From NCBI GenBank assembly GCA_005281725.1, contig SSBO01000012.1, positions 3,020,194 to 3,084,193 on the forward strand: a DNA stretch of 64,000 nucleotides. The letters run 5' to 3'. A program made the translations under genes and the position numbers. Source of the DNA: Wuchereria bancrofti (Eukaryota; Nematoda; Chromadorea; Rhabditida; Onchocercidae). Positions 14,801 through 28,230 of the stretch are shown here, piece after piece. How positions within the stretch are numbered: position 1 is the first letter of the stretch; each line of letters begins with the position of its first letter. The notes beneath the pieces are model-generated. The model saw nothing but the letters and a program-made list of their open reading frames with translations, searched no databases and was not told where the DNA came from.

Positions 14801-17800
14801 AAAAAAGCATATGCTTGCTAACCTTAGGAATAAGAAGGAAATTACTAGTATTTAAACTGAAACATTGGTTACAGACGATTCATTTGGAGAATTTTGCAGA
14901 CGGTTTGAGAAATTTGGAGACTAGAGCTTTTAGTGTGTTATGACTATGTGAATGAGTGCTTTTTGTTTTTTTCTTATAGCTCCTAAATGACCGTCACTTA
15001 ACAACCACTTCTTACAGTAGATGGATACAATAATCCAGTTCAATAATGAAATAAACTGACATCCTATCAGAGTTCTTGACGTTAAATATGAATATGATAC
15101 AAGCGACAAAGATTCCAATTACTGCCAGTAACGCAATTGCATAATATAACTGAAAAAGTAACCAATCAATTTTTCACTGTATTTTACAACTGGAATTTGT
15201 CAAATAAAATTTCAACTTGTGAAATTTGGACTGACTAATAAGTTAGCAAAACTATCTCTAGATCAACCTCCAGATCAACGGTAAGAAGCCATTCTTGTAT
15301 AAGAGTCGAGTCCGGAGGAGGTAATCCATTCATTGTTGAAAACTTTTCTTTATCATACCAGTCAAGATGAAGTGTTGTTGTATCGTAAATACCTAGCATT
15401 TGATATTTTCCATCTGTAAGAATAACTCATTGCAATTTTATTGAACTGATTTTTCCTCATCAGTATTCGAAAGTTTCAACAACATCGAAATGATTAAAAT
15501 CTACTAATTACTTACTAAATTGAAATTTAAACATTGGGAAAAATTCTTTTATTTCAACCTTGTAACTGTTCAATCTGTGTTCGTGCAATGCGATCGCCGA
15601 GATCATTGAACATAACCTGACCCTGGAAGTTTATAGAATACCACCAATAGATCTGTTGGTGCAACTTATTAAAAGCAAGAAAAGATTAGGAACTTACTGA
15701 AACACCCCGAAACTGTGTGTCTTTAACACAGCTGAACAATTTTTTTGCGATGCTTGTATTGTTATAAGCAAAATTCTCAAGACTTTGTCCTACTTGAAGT
15801 TTTGATAATGTGCAATTGAAAGCCAGTGCAACTGCCCTGCAAACAAATTTTCAGCAAATAACTTCCTAATACAACCGACTGAATAATAACGGCTAGTGCA
15901 ATTTGGACTGCTTGGCTTTATTTCATATTTAAATAAGCTGTAGTTTTGTTTAACTATTTCGATAGCTTTGCTGATGGCATTCGCTATTCGATCAAATTAA
16001 TGATCTAGCTTTAATCCATAAAGTATTACATAACCTAGTTGGAGTAAAAATTATGAGAAAAAACAAGATCCTATGTAAGCTTGCAAATATAAGGAATTCA
16101 AAGTTTAAGTTTTCAACACTACATACACCCTAAAAATCTGAAAGGAAAATATAGAAAGCTTTTGTAATATTTTCAAGTAGTAGCTCCGAAATATCGCTGA
16201 AAAAAAAAGCATATCTGCTTTGCGTAGATGACTGAAAATGCAACTAGTTTTAAGGGAACAAAAATTTCACTCCTTCATCGAGATCATACACTGCTGTATA
16301 TGTTTACTGGAAAAAGACTTGTGATGCTAGTCTCCGTGTACAACATGCTGCAGAACATTGCAAGATATTTGTCCAATCGTATTTTAACACTGGCTTGTAG
16401 TTGTCATACATTGATTATAATATGCTGAACTTAGACTTTGTGCTAATAAACTGTAAAGTCACAAGGGTGAAGCAGCATAAATTTTCAAAAATTTTAATGA
16501 GTTTTCTCAACAGAAGTGGAAAAATAATTACCAAACAGCATCATAGGCTAGGGGAGCTTCTGGAAAACCACCAGTTTCAGCTGGATCAGTGGTCAGCATA
16601 CTCATTAGTCGGTTCTGAAACTGTTTACCAGTCATTCCAGAAACTGTCAGTTCTTCGTCTCTACTTAACATTATGCTCTCCGTTGTAATGTGATACTGCG
16701 CTGCTTTGATCATCTAAAAAGGATTTCCTTATTATAGTTATCTGCTCTATCTTATGCAAGTTTTTCATTTCTTATGGCACAACACAAGTTTTTAATTATT
16801 TTTCTATTATTGGAAACCAAAAAAAAAAAAATCAACAAACTAACTTGTTCGGCAGTGCAGTTAAGTGGCTCATCAGTCGGTGGAATGAACCATGTATCAG
16901 CATACCAACCAATAAAAAACCAAACATATTTTCTACCATAGAGATCATGCTTATAGGCCTGTGAAAACTGCGGTTATCTAGAAAGTTTTTAACGACCTTC
17001 TAAATATGATTTTTCAAAATACATTTCTTGAAATTGCTTGTACAAGTTTAGAGTTTTAAAATCCACAGCTTACCTGACAAAGTACACGTCGAGCCTCAGT
17101 AACATAGAACAAACCAACAATAATCCGAGCATCCTGACGTACCAAGGTTTTTACAGCATCAGATGGATCACCGTAAAAGCTTTGTCGTTCAACTCGGATA
17201 CCCTTCTCTCTGCATTGCTCCTCAAGATCCTTAGCTGTTGACGTGAATACTTCTTCTACTGATTGCAAAATAGTTATTTTCTTCCATTTAAATTTTTGGA
17301 AAAGTCTGAGCCTGCAAAAAACGTGCACATTGTCGATGCAAATATGGAATCTTAGATAAAGTATACATTGGTGAAATCACAAAACTCATGTGGGAAAAAT
17401 TACTATGGGATGGAAAAACTTAGACCTTGTTGGATTTTGCATATTTGCAGTGGGATGAGTTCTAAAAAGTGTCGGAAAACGCTGCCTGTTGGAAAGCGCT
17501 GGAGAGCTACCACCATAAGAAAGCTAAAAAGGATGCATCAGAAAAGTTCAATTAAAATGCAAACTTATTTACAACAAATAAAGGAAAAAAAAACAAATTT
17601 ATAAGAAGTCTAACAAGAATATTTACCACAACAAGATTCCAAACTGGAGCTGCTTCCGCAAAAACGGTTGTCACGGGGCTACAGCCAGCTAGTAACATCA
17701 GTTTTGTTGGAGCCTTATATAGCAATTCATACATTTGCTTTGCTGCCAGACCCGGTTGACACTAAATAAAAATACGTGCTAAGGAGAAAGTGAATAGAGT

Positions 17801-18211
17801 TCACGTAATAATCACTAATCGACATATTTGGTTATAAAAACGACACTAATAAAGTATTACTTTATTAGTGTATAAAAATGAAAAATATTTAAAATTTTTA
17901 ACAGTGATACTCATCAATAAAATTTCAGTTCAATCAATTCTTAAAGAAACTAATAATTAAGAAAAGTCGATAGAAAATTTCTGGAAATGTACCTTACTAT
18001 TATGATAATGTAACTTCAACATATAACCCGGTAATATATTGGTATTGGCATTTACATCCTGAAGGGCGATCTGGACAGCCGGTAGACACGCTTCACCACC
18101 GGCCCATCCACCCGAACCTGCTTCCATTGGAAAAACGCCTCCAATATGTAAATCCACGCAATTAACAACTGCGCATACGCAGTTGCTAATCAACAGTTTC
18201 CAAATCAACAT
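11873..18211 (-). CDS. gbb-1: GABA-B receptor subunit 1, class C GPCR, 17 exons
   Basis: Metabotropic GABA receptor subunit; with subunit 2 it forms the neuronal Gi/o-coupled GABA-B receptor. Exons in transcript order: 18211-17993, 17761-17627, 17523-17426, 17311-17074, 16958-16845, 16713-16532, 15836-15698, 15622-15559, 15413-15268, 15149-15061, 14373-14235, 14137-14009, 13804-13682, 13464-13380, 13012-12800, 12406-12207, 12091-11873. All phases close, giving 843 residues. Residues 1-18 ([18 protein letters not shown]) form a signal peptide, so I prefer this Met to one at 18271. A Venus-flytrap domain follows ([45 protein letters not shown]), then seven membrane segments from about residue 446 ([17 protein letters not shown] in TM5) and a C-terminal coiled coil (about 748-785). 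The coiled coil is followed by RQR, which could act as an RXR-type ER-retention signal (inference). There are no sushi domains, so it resembles the vertebrate 1b form. The intron after 13380 appears to use a GC donor. Confidence 0.93.
12592..12700. repeat. AAT-rich microsatellite inside a gbb-1 intron
   Basis: Imperfect AAT/ATA triplet tract in the intron between gbb-1 exons 12800 and 12406. Probably variable between individuals. Confidence 0.85.
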
Positions 18212-20563
18212 TGCCGCCACATCTCGTTTTGTATTACTCGCTGTTTCACCTGTAATTACCTGTTCCACCATAGATTTATCGCTTCACTCCGGGACTTTTG
18301 TCTTAAGTTTGACATTTTCATGCGTAAATACTAACAGATGATTTGATGAGATGTGTAATGTAGATATGAAACAAGTATGATAGTGAGGAAATTAAAGAAA
18401 AGTAGTGTAAGTTGGACTAAGTAAATATTCAACAAGGTTTAAAAAAACCAAATTTACAAATAGTATCAAAACGTTAACGAAGGATGCAAAATCTGTCTGT
18501 GTTGAGAAAGGTTACTGAGTGGCTTAAAATTTATAAGGTAAACCATAAAATTATTTTAATAAATAGAAAGATGTAGAGCGTATAATATTATTTACGGCAG
18601 TATTAGTCATTCTTTTTTGAACCGAGTAAGGACAAAACATTTTACCTTTTTTATAGTAAACATTTTGATAATAGGTTAAAAAGTGAAATTCAAAAGGAAA
18701 AACTACAAAAGACGAGTCGAACTAACAGAAATAACTCCTCTTTGAAGTTCTGAGGAAAAAATTCATTACAATGTTATCGTTAGTAATGTTTTTTGTATAT
18801 TCCCTCCTACATATAACCCTTAATTTCTTTTTCCTTCTGCCTACCTTCGCCCTTACAAATGATTCGAAATGTTCAATTTAAAATTATTGCTACTAGAAGA
18901 TTATCAATACTTACTGCCCATTATGACCATCAATTCAATTACTCCCCCCCCCTCTTTATATATTTTCTGAGTTTACTAAATCACTCTAATCAGATTCAGT
19001 ACGAAGATCACTCATAATTACATCCAACATTCTGTTATATATAGGAAAGTGTTGCCACTAATCAGAAATATTTCATTTATTCCATTGAAGAAACTTTGAC
19101 ACAAAATTAAAAAATTCGATAACCGATATTTGAACAAGAAATTACTTCTCCTAGATCCCCTCCTAAGAAATTTCAACTTTTGATAGTATTACGGGTATTA
19201 TAAGCTAAAAATGGACTCAAAAAAACTATCCAAAATAAATGTTTGTAATACTTAAGAGAAAAAAATCTAAACAACAGAATTGATAAAGATATCCCGAACG
19301 GAGAAGGAAACAAATTTGACAAAGAGATATCATAGAGGAATCAAAATACGATATAAACTACAAATATATGATCGAAGACGTAAACTGAAAAATCAGTTCG
19401 AAAATAAATTTAGTATGTCTCTTATTTTTAAGGTTTGATCCCTAGTGTAAGGTAGGCTCCAGGAATACTGGAAAGATAGGACTGAAAGGCACATACGACA
19501 TTTAAAAATATGAGCACAGACCTATGCAATACAGATGAAAGTGGAAAATGTTGTGATGTAGAAATAATAGACAGTGATACAATGATATCTAACTTCCTTT
19601 TTTATCTGTGTGGATGTGTTTCAGAACAATACTTAGTACCTACTAAACTCATTAATGACGTTGCGTCATTTACATTAGAACTGATAAACTCTTAAATACC
19701 ACCTAACTTCACTCCACTTAGACTATCTAGAAATAAGACTCGAATATATGTGGCCATATGTAGATAGATGAAGAGATACATAGGACTTCTATTTTCTATT
19801 ATCATCTAACGCTGGGCGTAAGCATCCAATGTAATTATTTTTAACACACATGTTAGCATTTTAATGTTTGGTATGTGAAGAGGGAGAAAGAGGGAAAGAA
19901 ATGATTAGATTTAACATTGCACAACATTACAGCGAGATGCTTTCTGCAAATGCAGTTTGGAAAACAGAGTAAAAGCTAGGCAATTAAAGGCTTGTTACAT
20001 AGGTAACCTATATTATGAGAGACTGTTGCAAAGTCCAGAAGGTAAGGCATCAATCAAATCTCTCACCTTCTCTCTTTCTAACTATTGCAGGCCAAGAAAC
20101 AAAGTTACTTTGCACATATCACTTGAAATCTGCTATTCAGACCTGCTAACATATAAATTTTCCACTTTTTAAATAAGTCGCAAACGATGACTGTGTATAG
20201 TAATATCTGAGCAAAATATATGTAAAAGAAGCTCAAGGGATTACAAATCACTTCACTTATCGGATGCAATTGCAGCATTTGCTAGATGAAAAATTAAAAA
20301 AGTAGTAGTACAGGCGAAATAAACTAAATTATTTTCAAATACAAAACAAAAGCAAAACTGAACATGGGGAACCGATATTTTAGCCTTCAATTAACAGCTT
20401 TGGCTGTCAAACTTTCATAACTAAATATTCCCAGCAACTTCTTATGTTTTCACTTCGAAAAATACAAACCCTAGACTGGATAACCTGCAACAGAATTTCT
20501 TTGAAAAGTAGTAAAAACAATGTATTTTAAAATTTTCAAATCCTTTAAAAAGCCGTAAGAAAC

Positions 20564-20705
20564 CAGGTTGGAATGCTAAGTTCATCTGGTATGCATTGGT
20601 AATGTTATTGTGAAGCACGGCACAACCAATCATTCCGCATAGAGGACATTTTTACTGGATGCTACGGTGGCAAATTAAAGTACCATCAGAAGTGTTTTCT
20701 TTAAA
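20564..20705. repeat. diverged direct repeat, copy 1
   Basis: Starts CAGGTTGGAATGCTAAG and ends AGAAGTGTTTTCTTTAAA. It is repeated in the same orientation at 21123-21257 with scattered substitutions and a few small deletions. The two copies sit about 560 bp apart. Both encode a similar minus-strand peptide with the core HNNITNA. It could be a remnant of a dispersed repeat or of a small tandem duplication; I do not recognise the family. Confidence 0.75.
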
Positions 20706-21122
20706 ATGAAAGAAAATCGTGCGGAGAAGGAGAACATCGAACAAAGCCGCTTCTGATGGGAAAGTTAGTGTGCGGATATGCTGAGAGTAAGGATGATGTA
20801 GCTGTGAAAGATTGGATATATGCAGTTTACGATGAAATGTTGTTGTCTCCCTCCACAATCTGCTTTGAAATTATTGATGTCCTTGAAGCATCATTTCACA
20901 CCCTTAAAATACATTTCAGCCGACGGATAATACTTGCAGTTTTCTTGCAAGGAACATCGATAACTCTCTCGGCAACTTACATCAAAAAATGCTGCAAAGG
21001 AATTATAATGATGATATATATATATATATGGCCGGATGAAACCAACGTCCGTTCATTCGTAATTCTGATTCGATGGAATTCGCATGACGAAACGTTTGAG
21101 GAGACTAAGAGATCTGCTTCAT

Positions 21123-21257
21123 CAGGTTGGAATGCTAAGCTCGTCTGGAATGCATTAGTAATGTTATTGTGAAACATGGGACCAGCAATCATAGAGGACA
21201 TTTTTACTCGGTGTTACGATGGCAAATTAAAGTACCATCAGAAGTGTTTTCTTTAAA
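21123..21257. repeat. diverged direct repeat, copy 2
   Basis: Second copy of the repeat at 20564-20705, same orientation, seven bases shorter. The shared core includes GAGGACATTTTTACT and GGCAAATTAAAGTACCATCA. The sequence between and outside the copies does not align, so the repeated unit is only about 140 bp. Confidence 0.75.
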
Positions 21258-21902
21258 CAACCTTAAAGTTCGTATGAAACTTTTAACAAACAAGTGAGAG
21301 ACAACCTTGCTGGATTGAAGGGGCTTCGGACATAGTCGTCATTTTAATTAAATAGCACTTCCAACGCGATCGGGCATTTCTTGTTTTCCTTTTCTCCCTC
21401 CCCTTTTTTCTATCTCAACTTCTCCCAGTCCTATGCTCTCTCCCTATCCCTGTTTTTGTGAACAACAACCATTTCAGATCCAAGAAACTGACAAATAACC
21501 AATTTAAAATTAAAACATTCCAAAACAATCAAAAATTCTCAAGTACAATTTACACTTTTGATATTAATTACTATTTCACAAATTCTACGAGATGCACATT
21601 TTTCATCTCAGCGCTTTCAACACTAAATTATAAAAGTCTCGATATCTTTGAAGTGTATTATATGCGTGGAATATTTATAAAAGAGGCACAATATTACCCT
21701 GAAATGAACAGTCAAATGAAATTTATTCCGAAATTTCAAATGTTCACTTTTAATAACTGTTGATGTTGAGATGGTGCAAAAAGCACGAAGAAAAAAAGAA
21801 AAACTTCATGAGAGAAATAAAGGAACATAGCGAAAAATTATACAAAACGTAGTTTTATTCCGTGCAAAAGATTTCGTAAATTTCAATAATTCACGAAACG
21901 AG

Positions 21903-24898
21903 TAAGAAGTGAATAATATACAATACGTAGAGCAATAAAGTAGTAAAAGGTGCAAACTGAAAAAACACAGTAACTGTGAATTGTAATCAAACTGGAACAA
22001 GTATAGGAGTAACGAGGTATGAAAACAAAAGGGTTAAATACTTTGAAGGCTTAAAAATAAGAGTCAAACTAGGCTATAGTTATTGGCATTTCTCATTTGC
22101 AAGTATATTACCAGGCAGTCTATACACACAAAAACTTAAGCTTAATAACTGAGATATTCAAAAGAAAAAAATATTTATGGCACACTGTCTGAAAATAAGA
22201 ATTAAATGTTTTGAAAGTAGAAAAGTTCCTCAAACAACGTTTGCAACAAAATCTAACCTCTTGCCTGATTCATCTGTAAGAGTCAATGTAAATTCTTCGT
22301 TGCCTGGCCAGCAATCACTTTCCCTGAAGACTTTAGCTCGCGTGAAATCTGGGATAAACAAATCTGGACAATCACTGCGTGAACTGTGGCCCGCATTCAA
22401 ATGTTGATCTAAAATTTACATTCAAAAAGCAAGCTCATGCTAAATTACGAGTCCTGGTGTACCTTCTACAATAAACTAAAAACAAATAAGCAATAGGCAA
22501 AAATAGATAATTTGAAATGGATGGAATTCCAAACACTTACTATTTCTTTCTGGATAAGTATAAGCAATACAGGGTACATAATCACATTTGATATTTTCGT
22601 ACGGTAAACCGTTCACCTCATTTCTGAAAATTTTCCTGTAAAATGCATACAGCGGGAAAATGCCTTCATTTTCCTTACCGTTATTAAAACGGTTTCCTCA
22701 TATAGTTCAAAGGAAGGTTTTGCTCAGGCAAATCAACACAAGATCAATAATGAATCCATCACTTCAGTCAAAAGAAATATCTACCACTGTAATGGAAATC
22801 GATCAAAATTTCACACTATTTTACAATTCAAAGTATCGAATATTTCAAATGAACACCTTTTAACAAGATTTATTATGAGGGCACGGTCAAATAGATGTGA
22901 TTCCATACATCCATAAAAGGCATTTAAGTGCTTATCATAAAGAGCCAATGTGCTTCGATGAACCAATTTTGCTCGAGTTACTTGCCTTTTCAGCTTAAAA
23001 TTTACACCGCTGCTTTTGTCCTGAATTTTGCTATATTTATCAGTTTTATTATCAGTTTGAATATGCAAGTTGGAACTATTCTCACTCTTGCAAAATCGAC
23101 AAGCAAAAATGTCATCAATCAGTAATAGACTTGCGTTCGTCTATCCCTTTAGTGGTACCCGTTGAAGACTTAACTAATTACCTCGAAGTAAAAGTAAAGC
23201 ATGCTTCGTTTAAAATAAATATTGCGTGCATCTTTCCCACTTCAGTAAAGAAATCGATATAACTTACTGAATCACAGACACATGACAGGCTTTGTTGAGA
23301 AGTTTGTCTTTTGGCAACAATTTCATTAAAATGCTCACTGAACAGAACAGATGGACGCTTTGCCGTTATAAAATCATTCCTTGAATGATTTTAATTAATT
23401 TCAAAGAAACTAAATAGTCGTTTGGCAATTAACTAATAGCGGACAACAAGTAACAAGCAAAGAAATGACCTCAACTTGTGAAATCTATCGGACCAGTATA
23501 ATGTGATATCTCCGAATTTTGGTCAGAACTGATCATCCCTTTCGTCTACCACTTTTTGTATGATTTGTATGATTGGTGTATTCAAAATTATAGCATCACG
23601 TAAATTTTTGACTGAATAAATTTAGTAAACAGATATGTTGTCACAGGTGTAATGAATCATAGACAGGCATACACAAGAGTTGACAAATCGATAGGAATCT
23701 TGGATTGAGAAAGGTCTGTTTGTTGAATATGTTTTTCAATTGTTCTTTCAAAATAAAAGGAAATACACAAACAGATATATATGTATGTGCATATATATGT
23801 GTGTCTGTGTGTATAAATATATTTTAAGAGATGAGTTGGAGAAAATGGTATCGAAACAATTTGCTGTGTACAGTTACATTTTGCTAACAAAAATATAAAT
23901 TTAACTGAGAGCCATCGATCGAAATTCTATCTGTTTCATCACATACCACGTGGCTAATGAAACTCTTATGAAAATTGAGCTCATTTCATCTTAAGGCTCA
24001 ATTGTCTCGAATCTTTTAAGTGATTCGCAAAAGAAAAAGAAAATGAGCATTTTCTAAACAAATTACTGTTGTCGCGAAACTCGAACTAAGTTTCGCGAAC
24101 CTCCAAATAACAAAATATATCAAATAAAATTGTATTACATCCATAAAGCTAAGAATTGTCTTATTTCACGTAGAAAACCGTTTATTTTGTATTCATCTTT
24201 CAAATGGATTATTTACACGGTATCAGCTTCTTATTTAGTTGACCTCATTGCTGTTTCGTCATTAATTGTAAATTATATTTGAATCTACGAGATTAACAAC
24301 TTCTGCTTAACTGACATTCTTTGTCTCTTGTCAACTAGTAATTAGATTTGCTTGTAAACTAGTCAACAACTCTTTGTTAGACTGCTTATTCTTTCGGTAG
24401 GTCAACTTCTTATTGTAAATCATGTACTTTGTTTATGCATATTACTTGCTATATAAGGAGGTCACTCATGTTCACCGGGGAGTGCGTGTGTTTTTACCAA
24501 GAACTAGGAGAGTTCAACCAAGAGGCAGTTCGACCACAAAAAAGGGGTTTTCACTACTTGCACCTCAATTCTTCTCTATAAAATTTGTAGTACTATTGCT
24601 TTTGTTGATAAAAGAATTATTATATTCCTGTGCTACCCACATATTAACATCTCCATCAAACGAATCTTCCCGAGATCAGTAAAACTCTCCCAGAAAAATT
24701 AAACTGCACCTACAACTGTTACAGAAATGTAGATTTGATCTTATCATTACAATAACACATTGCAGCAAATGACAGTTTCATATGCTTCAACTAGTGTGAC
24801 AGTTGACTGACCCATTGCACTAAATATAATCAATAACAATCAACTTTAACCCTTACCACAACATCCTTTAAGTGTCTTCCCTACCACCCTACGAATAA
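21903..24898. repeat. left arm of a 3-kb inverted repeat
   Basis: Reverse complement of 28231-31226. Paired positions always add up to 53129, so no length change has occurred in 2996 bp. Every segment I compared, including an AT/GT-rich microsatellite near 23777-23830 and six translated stretches, was identical. Identity stops sharply at 24899 on the inner side and at 21902 on the outer side. The arm contains the antisense DENN gene fragment described separately. Confidence 0.93.
22258..23361 (-). pseudogene. truncated antisense copy of DENND2-like exons
   Basis: Mirror copies of the internal exons of the DENN gene at 28139-33668. Minus-strand exon copies lie at about 23361-23268, 23086-22857, 22623-22541 and 22408-22258. 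They encode the upstream DENN start (MESHLFDRALIINLVKR), the YTYPERN block and the CPDLFIPDF block. Exon 1 (28139-28187) and every exon from 31292 onward are missing from this side. The copy therefore cannot encode a DENN protein by itself, although its exons carry no disabling change. It could be transcribed as antisense to the intact gene. Whether it is real or an assembly artefact cannot be decided from sequence. Confidence 0.75.
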
Positions 24899-27800
24899 AC
24901 AAATCAATAAAATAAATATAGTAAAAACAACCTTATAACTGCTTTGTGATGAGAGATGGGATGATTCGATCTCGACATCCGCTTCCCTACAAACAAATTC
25001 TATGTGCTTTAATCAGTTGATCTGAAAAAAAAATTCGATTCATGCGAGATCTAAACTAAATGAAGCAGTGGATATGCAAATAAAATAGTGAATTTCGTGG
25101 TACAATGAGGGAATAATAAGCATGCCATTGAAAATTCATATAATCTTTGCCCTAAACGCAATTAAAAATAAAAGCTTGTGCACATCCCACTTAACTTTTC
25201 ACATCCATAATTTACAGCTAAACATGCAGGTCAATTAATCTTGAAAGATGTTTATATAAAAAGGTCCCAGCTTTCAACAAAAGGGTTACTCTCGAAAGAA
25301 GTTGCAGAAGAGTTTGCAATTGAGACAAGGTCAAATAAGTAGTACGCTTCTCACTACCTTTCCTTTTCCTATGTAAGCACGAAAGATTACAGCAACCTAT
25401 TTTGTTGATTTTTAGTGCTTCTACGATATTATCAACAATGTCCTTTTATCGTCTACATTACAAAACAATCCCATTGCTGTTATCGATCGCTTTGATATTT
25501 ACAGCACATTTTACAGCAAAGCCACTGAAAAAGTGGCTAAAAGTTCTCGATGAAATGTTGCGTGAAGGTCAAAGTACATCGTTTTATGTATCACTCTTAC
25601 CATTGCTCAATTTCGAATGGTTTAGAACAGCTATCTGGTGTGGAACATTAACCTAATAAGCCTTCTCCTAAGTTTTCTTCAGCTATATTCTCATTTCATG
25701 CTTATGCAATCAACTTAATTTTTAGAAAAACATAGTCTAATTTATTCTGTTAGTATCATGTCGCTTTCCAATTCATAACAAACACGGATATGATGACAAT
25801 TTTCGGGCTGTTTATGGAATTTAAGACGAAATGGAAGTATTAAAATTGGCACAATTCACAGTGCAATGCTTCACAGTCTCATAGTTCACGGTATCGGTTA
25901 CTTTTTAATTTCTAATATCGCAAACAGTTTACAAGAAACAAAAAAACATTTTTTCTAATTCTTATTTTTCCTAATACTCACCCACAATCTCTTGTTTTTT
26001 GAAAAATGTCAACAAAACTTTTATAAAATTTCCTTATGTTTTTATGCAGCTGTAACTTCGTTTCAGCTTATCAAATAGCTAAATTATATATTTAATTTCA
26101 TATAATCAAAATCCTTATATTAAGGTATTCTTTCTTACGATTTGTGTGAATAGAGCTATGACTCATCTATTCTAGTCAGATTTCTTTATAACTTCGCCGT
26201 ATTTGCTTGAATCGTTTCTGATTAAAGTAACGGCATTATAGTTATATATTAAAAACTGGGAAAAATATGCAAATAGATAGCAATGTCCGAAAAATATAGA
26301 TATGTAAAACAAGTTAATTTCCCATTTACATTTTTTAGTATTGAAATCTTAAGAAAAAACTATATTTACTATTTTTTAAAAAAACTAAGAAAAAACTAAT
26401 TCGGAGATAACCACTATATTCAAGGTATTTTTTCGAAACCAAAGATTAACGATAAAAAATTGTCGATTTTTACTTATTTCCCTTATATATTTTAAATAAA
26501 AACAACGGGGATCTGTCCCGGAACATTCTTTCTAACTAATTATTTTGGAACGCTGTGAATAATTGTACATATAATGCGTCTTCAACAGCTTAAAAATAGA
26601 TCACTACTTTTAAAGACAGTTCTTTCCAAATTTTTGTTTTAGAAGTTTAATTGTTCTTCAAAGAAAATAAATAATTGCATATAGAAACTTGGAGATCTGC
26701 ATTAAAAGTCTGTATGTACGCGCAAAATATCTGTTCTGTACACATCGGCCTCTAATAACACAATTTGATGCGTTTCATGCGCATTTGAGTCATCGAATCA
26801 TTTTTAGTGGAATGTGATTGAATTACTGAGGTTTCTGAAGTAAAGATGTTGCCAGTGCATATTTGTTTTAAAGAAAACCTGTAAACTGTGTTGTCAAATG
26901 TAAATGTGGGATTCTATCTCAAATTTTAGCAATTTTTCCAATTATTATTGTAAATTTATTGTCAAAAATTGAATGAAATTTTGAAAAGAACAGGATGGAG
27001 AGGAAAATTCAAGTTCTTTTTGTTTTCAGAATAGAAGTGTAGAAGTAACTGAAATATAATTTCAAAGTACAATTCAATAAATTGCTACACGACGACTGCC
27101 ATCATTCAAAACTGAAAAATGAAACAGAAATAACAAGAAAAAGTTTACTTGAAAGGAGACAACTGTAATTACACACTGACAGAATCATGTAATAACAATG
27201 ATCTAGCTGATTAGCGAATTCCAAAAGACATATGCGAAATCTTTCAGATATATTTAATTCAAACGGTTTTTGACGCGTAGCTTAAAGGAAATAGCTAGGG
27301 AAAAGCATTGTGAAATTATTGCTTAGAAAATTCAAAAGGTTTAGTATTTCTGATTTAAACAGGGCGTATAAGTACTGAAATATAGGCCGAAGCATTCACC
27401 GAATTTGTAAAAATTTGATTCCGATCAGTTAATACAGTACAGCGCAAGATTGTATATTTCGAATTCAGCATGGTTCAAAATACTCAAAATACTGAGTGGA
27501 AAATAAAGACAGTAATTCAAATCTCATTCACAAAAAAGAGCTGAAGAGTTTCAATAAATGAAACTTCGTGGAATAACTTATTTAAGAAAACAGTTAGCAT
27601 GTTTATCAAGAATGTTTGGTAATAAATTGATTACACATGTAAATAAGAATGATTAAAACTCTTTAAAGATGGCATTTATATTCTTCACTGCTGTCAGTAA
27701 CAAAAGAGTGAGGCTACTGTGGATTTATCTGAATACTAATGGGAATTTGAAATTAAATGACGGTCCTTAAAAAAATCAAATACATACAGAAGTATAAGTA

Positions 27801-28230
27801 TTACGCATTCGGTAATGTGATTAAACTGAGGAATCCAGACGTGATTCACGGCAGTACGCTATTAGGTACCAAAAAAAAACATAGTACAATTTGCTTTTCA
27901 ATCACTGGAGCAATAGCACTGCATGACTCCCGAAAAGGCACCGTACGGTACAAACAAGAAAGTGAATAAACAAACTTCGCAAAAAAACTTTCAATTACTA
28001 TCGTCAAATTAGTAAAATAAATTATTTTACTTTCCAACCGAACGGTTTAGACGTTGACCCTCATTGACACTTTTTCTTCTTTCTTTCCTTAAAGTTGTTA
28101 TTAACATATTACTGTTGTGCAATCGACGAGACCTAGCTATGGTCATTCCTATCGGTTTCGAAATCAGAAAATTCTTTAATAAGACAGGTAAGCATATTTT
28201 TACTGCTTTGTTTCAAAAGACGACTTACAA
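24899..28230. other. single-copy spacer between the inverted-repeat arms
   Basis: 3332 bp of AT-rich unique sequence. No exon chain was found except at its right end, where the proposed first coding exon of the DENN gene (28139-28187) lies. An open frame at 25402-25656 is short, resembles no family I know and has no supporting splice neighbours. If transcription crossed the whole region, this spacer would be the loop of a very large hairpin RNA. Confidence 0.7.

Larger units (their letters stand above)
18212..21902. other. intergenic region upstream of gbb-1
   Basis: AT-rich sequence between the start of the minus-strand GABA-B receptor gene and the left arm of the inverted repeat. No exon chain was recognised. 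It should contain the gbb-1 promoter and any 5' untranslated exons. The only structure I can support is the pair of diverged direct repeats at 20564-20705 and 21123-21257. Just before the arm, 21841-21902 shares a short block with the far end of the right arm. Confidence 0.6.

Noticed and set aside
20756..21172. 138-codon open frame between the direct repeats
   Set aside because: No recognisable domain, and part of it overlaps an AT microsatellite. I could not link it to any transposase.
25402..25656. 84-codon open frame in the palindrome spacer
   Set aside because: Short, AT-rich, no recognised motif and no flanking exons. The hydrophobic start looks like a membrane segment but can arise by chance in T-rich DNA.
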